6,989 nt of DNA from an uncultured Clostridia bacterium (GTDB lineage Bacteria; Bacillota; Clostridia; Peptostreptococcales; Anaerovoracaceae): the NCBI GenBank assembly GCA_934233735.1, contig CAKQGQ010000041.1:1-6989 (forward strand), in the 5' to 3' direction. Shown in pieces: positions 6,957-6,989 of this stretch. The position numbers and the translations under genes are program-made. The notes under the pieces were generated by a model that saw only the letters and a list, made by a program, of their open reading frames with translations, was not told the origin of the DNA and searched no databases. Each line of letters starts with the position of its first letter. Within the stretch, counting starts at the first letter, position 1.

Positions 6957-6989
6957 CTATAATTTTTCGATTTCTTCACAGGATAATCC
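6957..6989 (-). CDS. Possible 3' end of a convergent gene (partial, runs off the window)
   Basis: Read on the minus strand, the last bases of the window give GLSCEEIEKL followed by TAG (complement of 6957-6959). This tail resembles the C-termini of Rpn-type or PD-(D/E)XK nuclease family putative transposases, where a GLS-x-EEI-x-KL ending is common. With only ten codons visible and no start, the family is a guess. The position just past a perfect hairpin suits a convergent gene. The alternative is chance. Confidence 0.35.
   Translation of the reverse strand, partial: GLSCEEIEKL

Overview
The window looks like Gram-positive, probably clostridial (Bacillota, Eubacteriales), DNA. The reasons are a sigma-A promoter, a cobalamin-type leader with an intrinsic terminator, a purine-rich Shine-Dalgarno, and one very large secreted protein built from FIVAR helices, a DUF4430 domain, a cadherin-like fold and a basic C-terminal module common in anaerobic clostridia. 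No marker gene fixes the genus.

Layout. (1) 1-318: remains of a zeta-toxin-like kinase gene whose P-loop and C-terminal parts survive but whose middle is lost through two apparent deletions. (2) 319-1361: about 1 kb with no convincing gene but full of regulatory structure. It holds a near-consensus sigma-A promoter (364-392), a sigma-54-like -24/-12 element (459-474) running into ten CAAC repeats (473-513), strong RNA hairpins (614-708), an expanded cobalamin-riboswitch-like aptamer (743-1058), an intrinsic terminator (1151-1178), another stem (1205-1233) and the ribosome binding site. (3) 1362-6860: one 1832-residue secreted modular protein. (4) 6861-6989: a 15-bp perfect hairpin, then ten codons that may be the 3' end of a convergent minus-strand gene.

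How it fits together (inference). The riboswitch-like aptamer plus terminator should make synthesis of the giant protein depend on low cobalamin. The protein carries a DUF4430 domain, the family related to the C-terminal beta domain of animal transcobalamin and intrinsic factor. Both point to a B12-starvation-induced surface protein that captures or handles corrinoids, with helical FIVAR arrays as stalk and a basic C-terminal module as possible wall attachment. The long leader with a tetranucleotide tract could add phase-variable or sigma-54 control. An AT-rich stretch (about 1490-2345) inside an otherwise GC-richer gene suggests that the exposed N-terminal part was exchanged by recombination.
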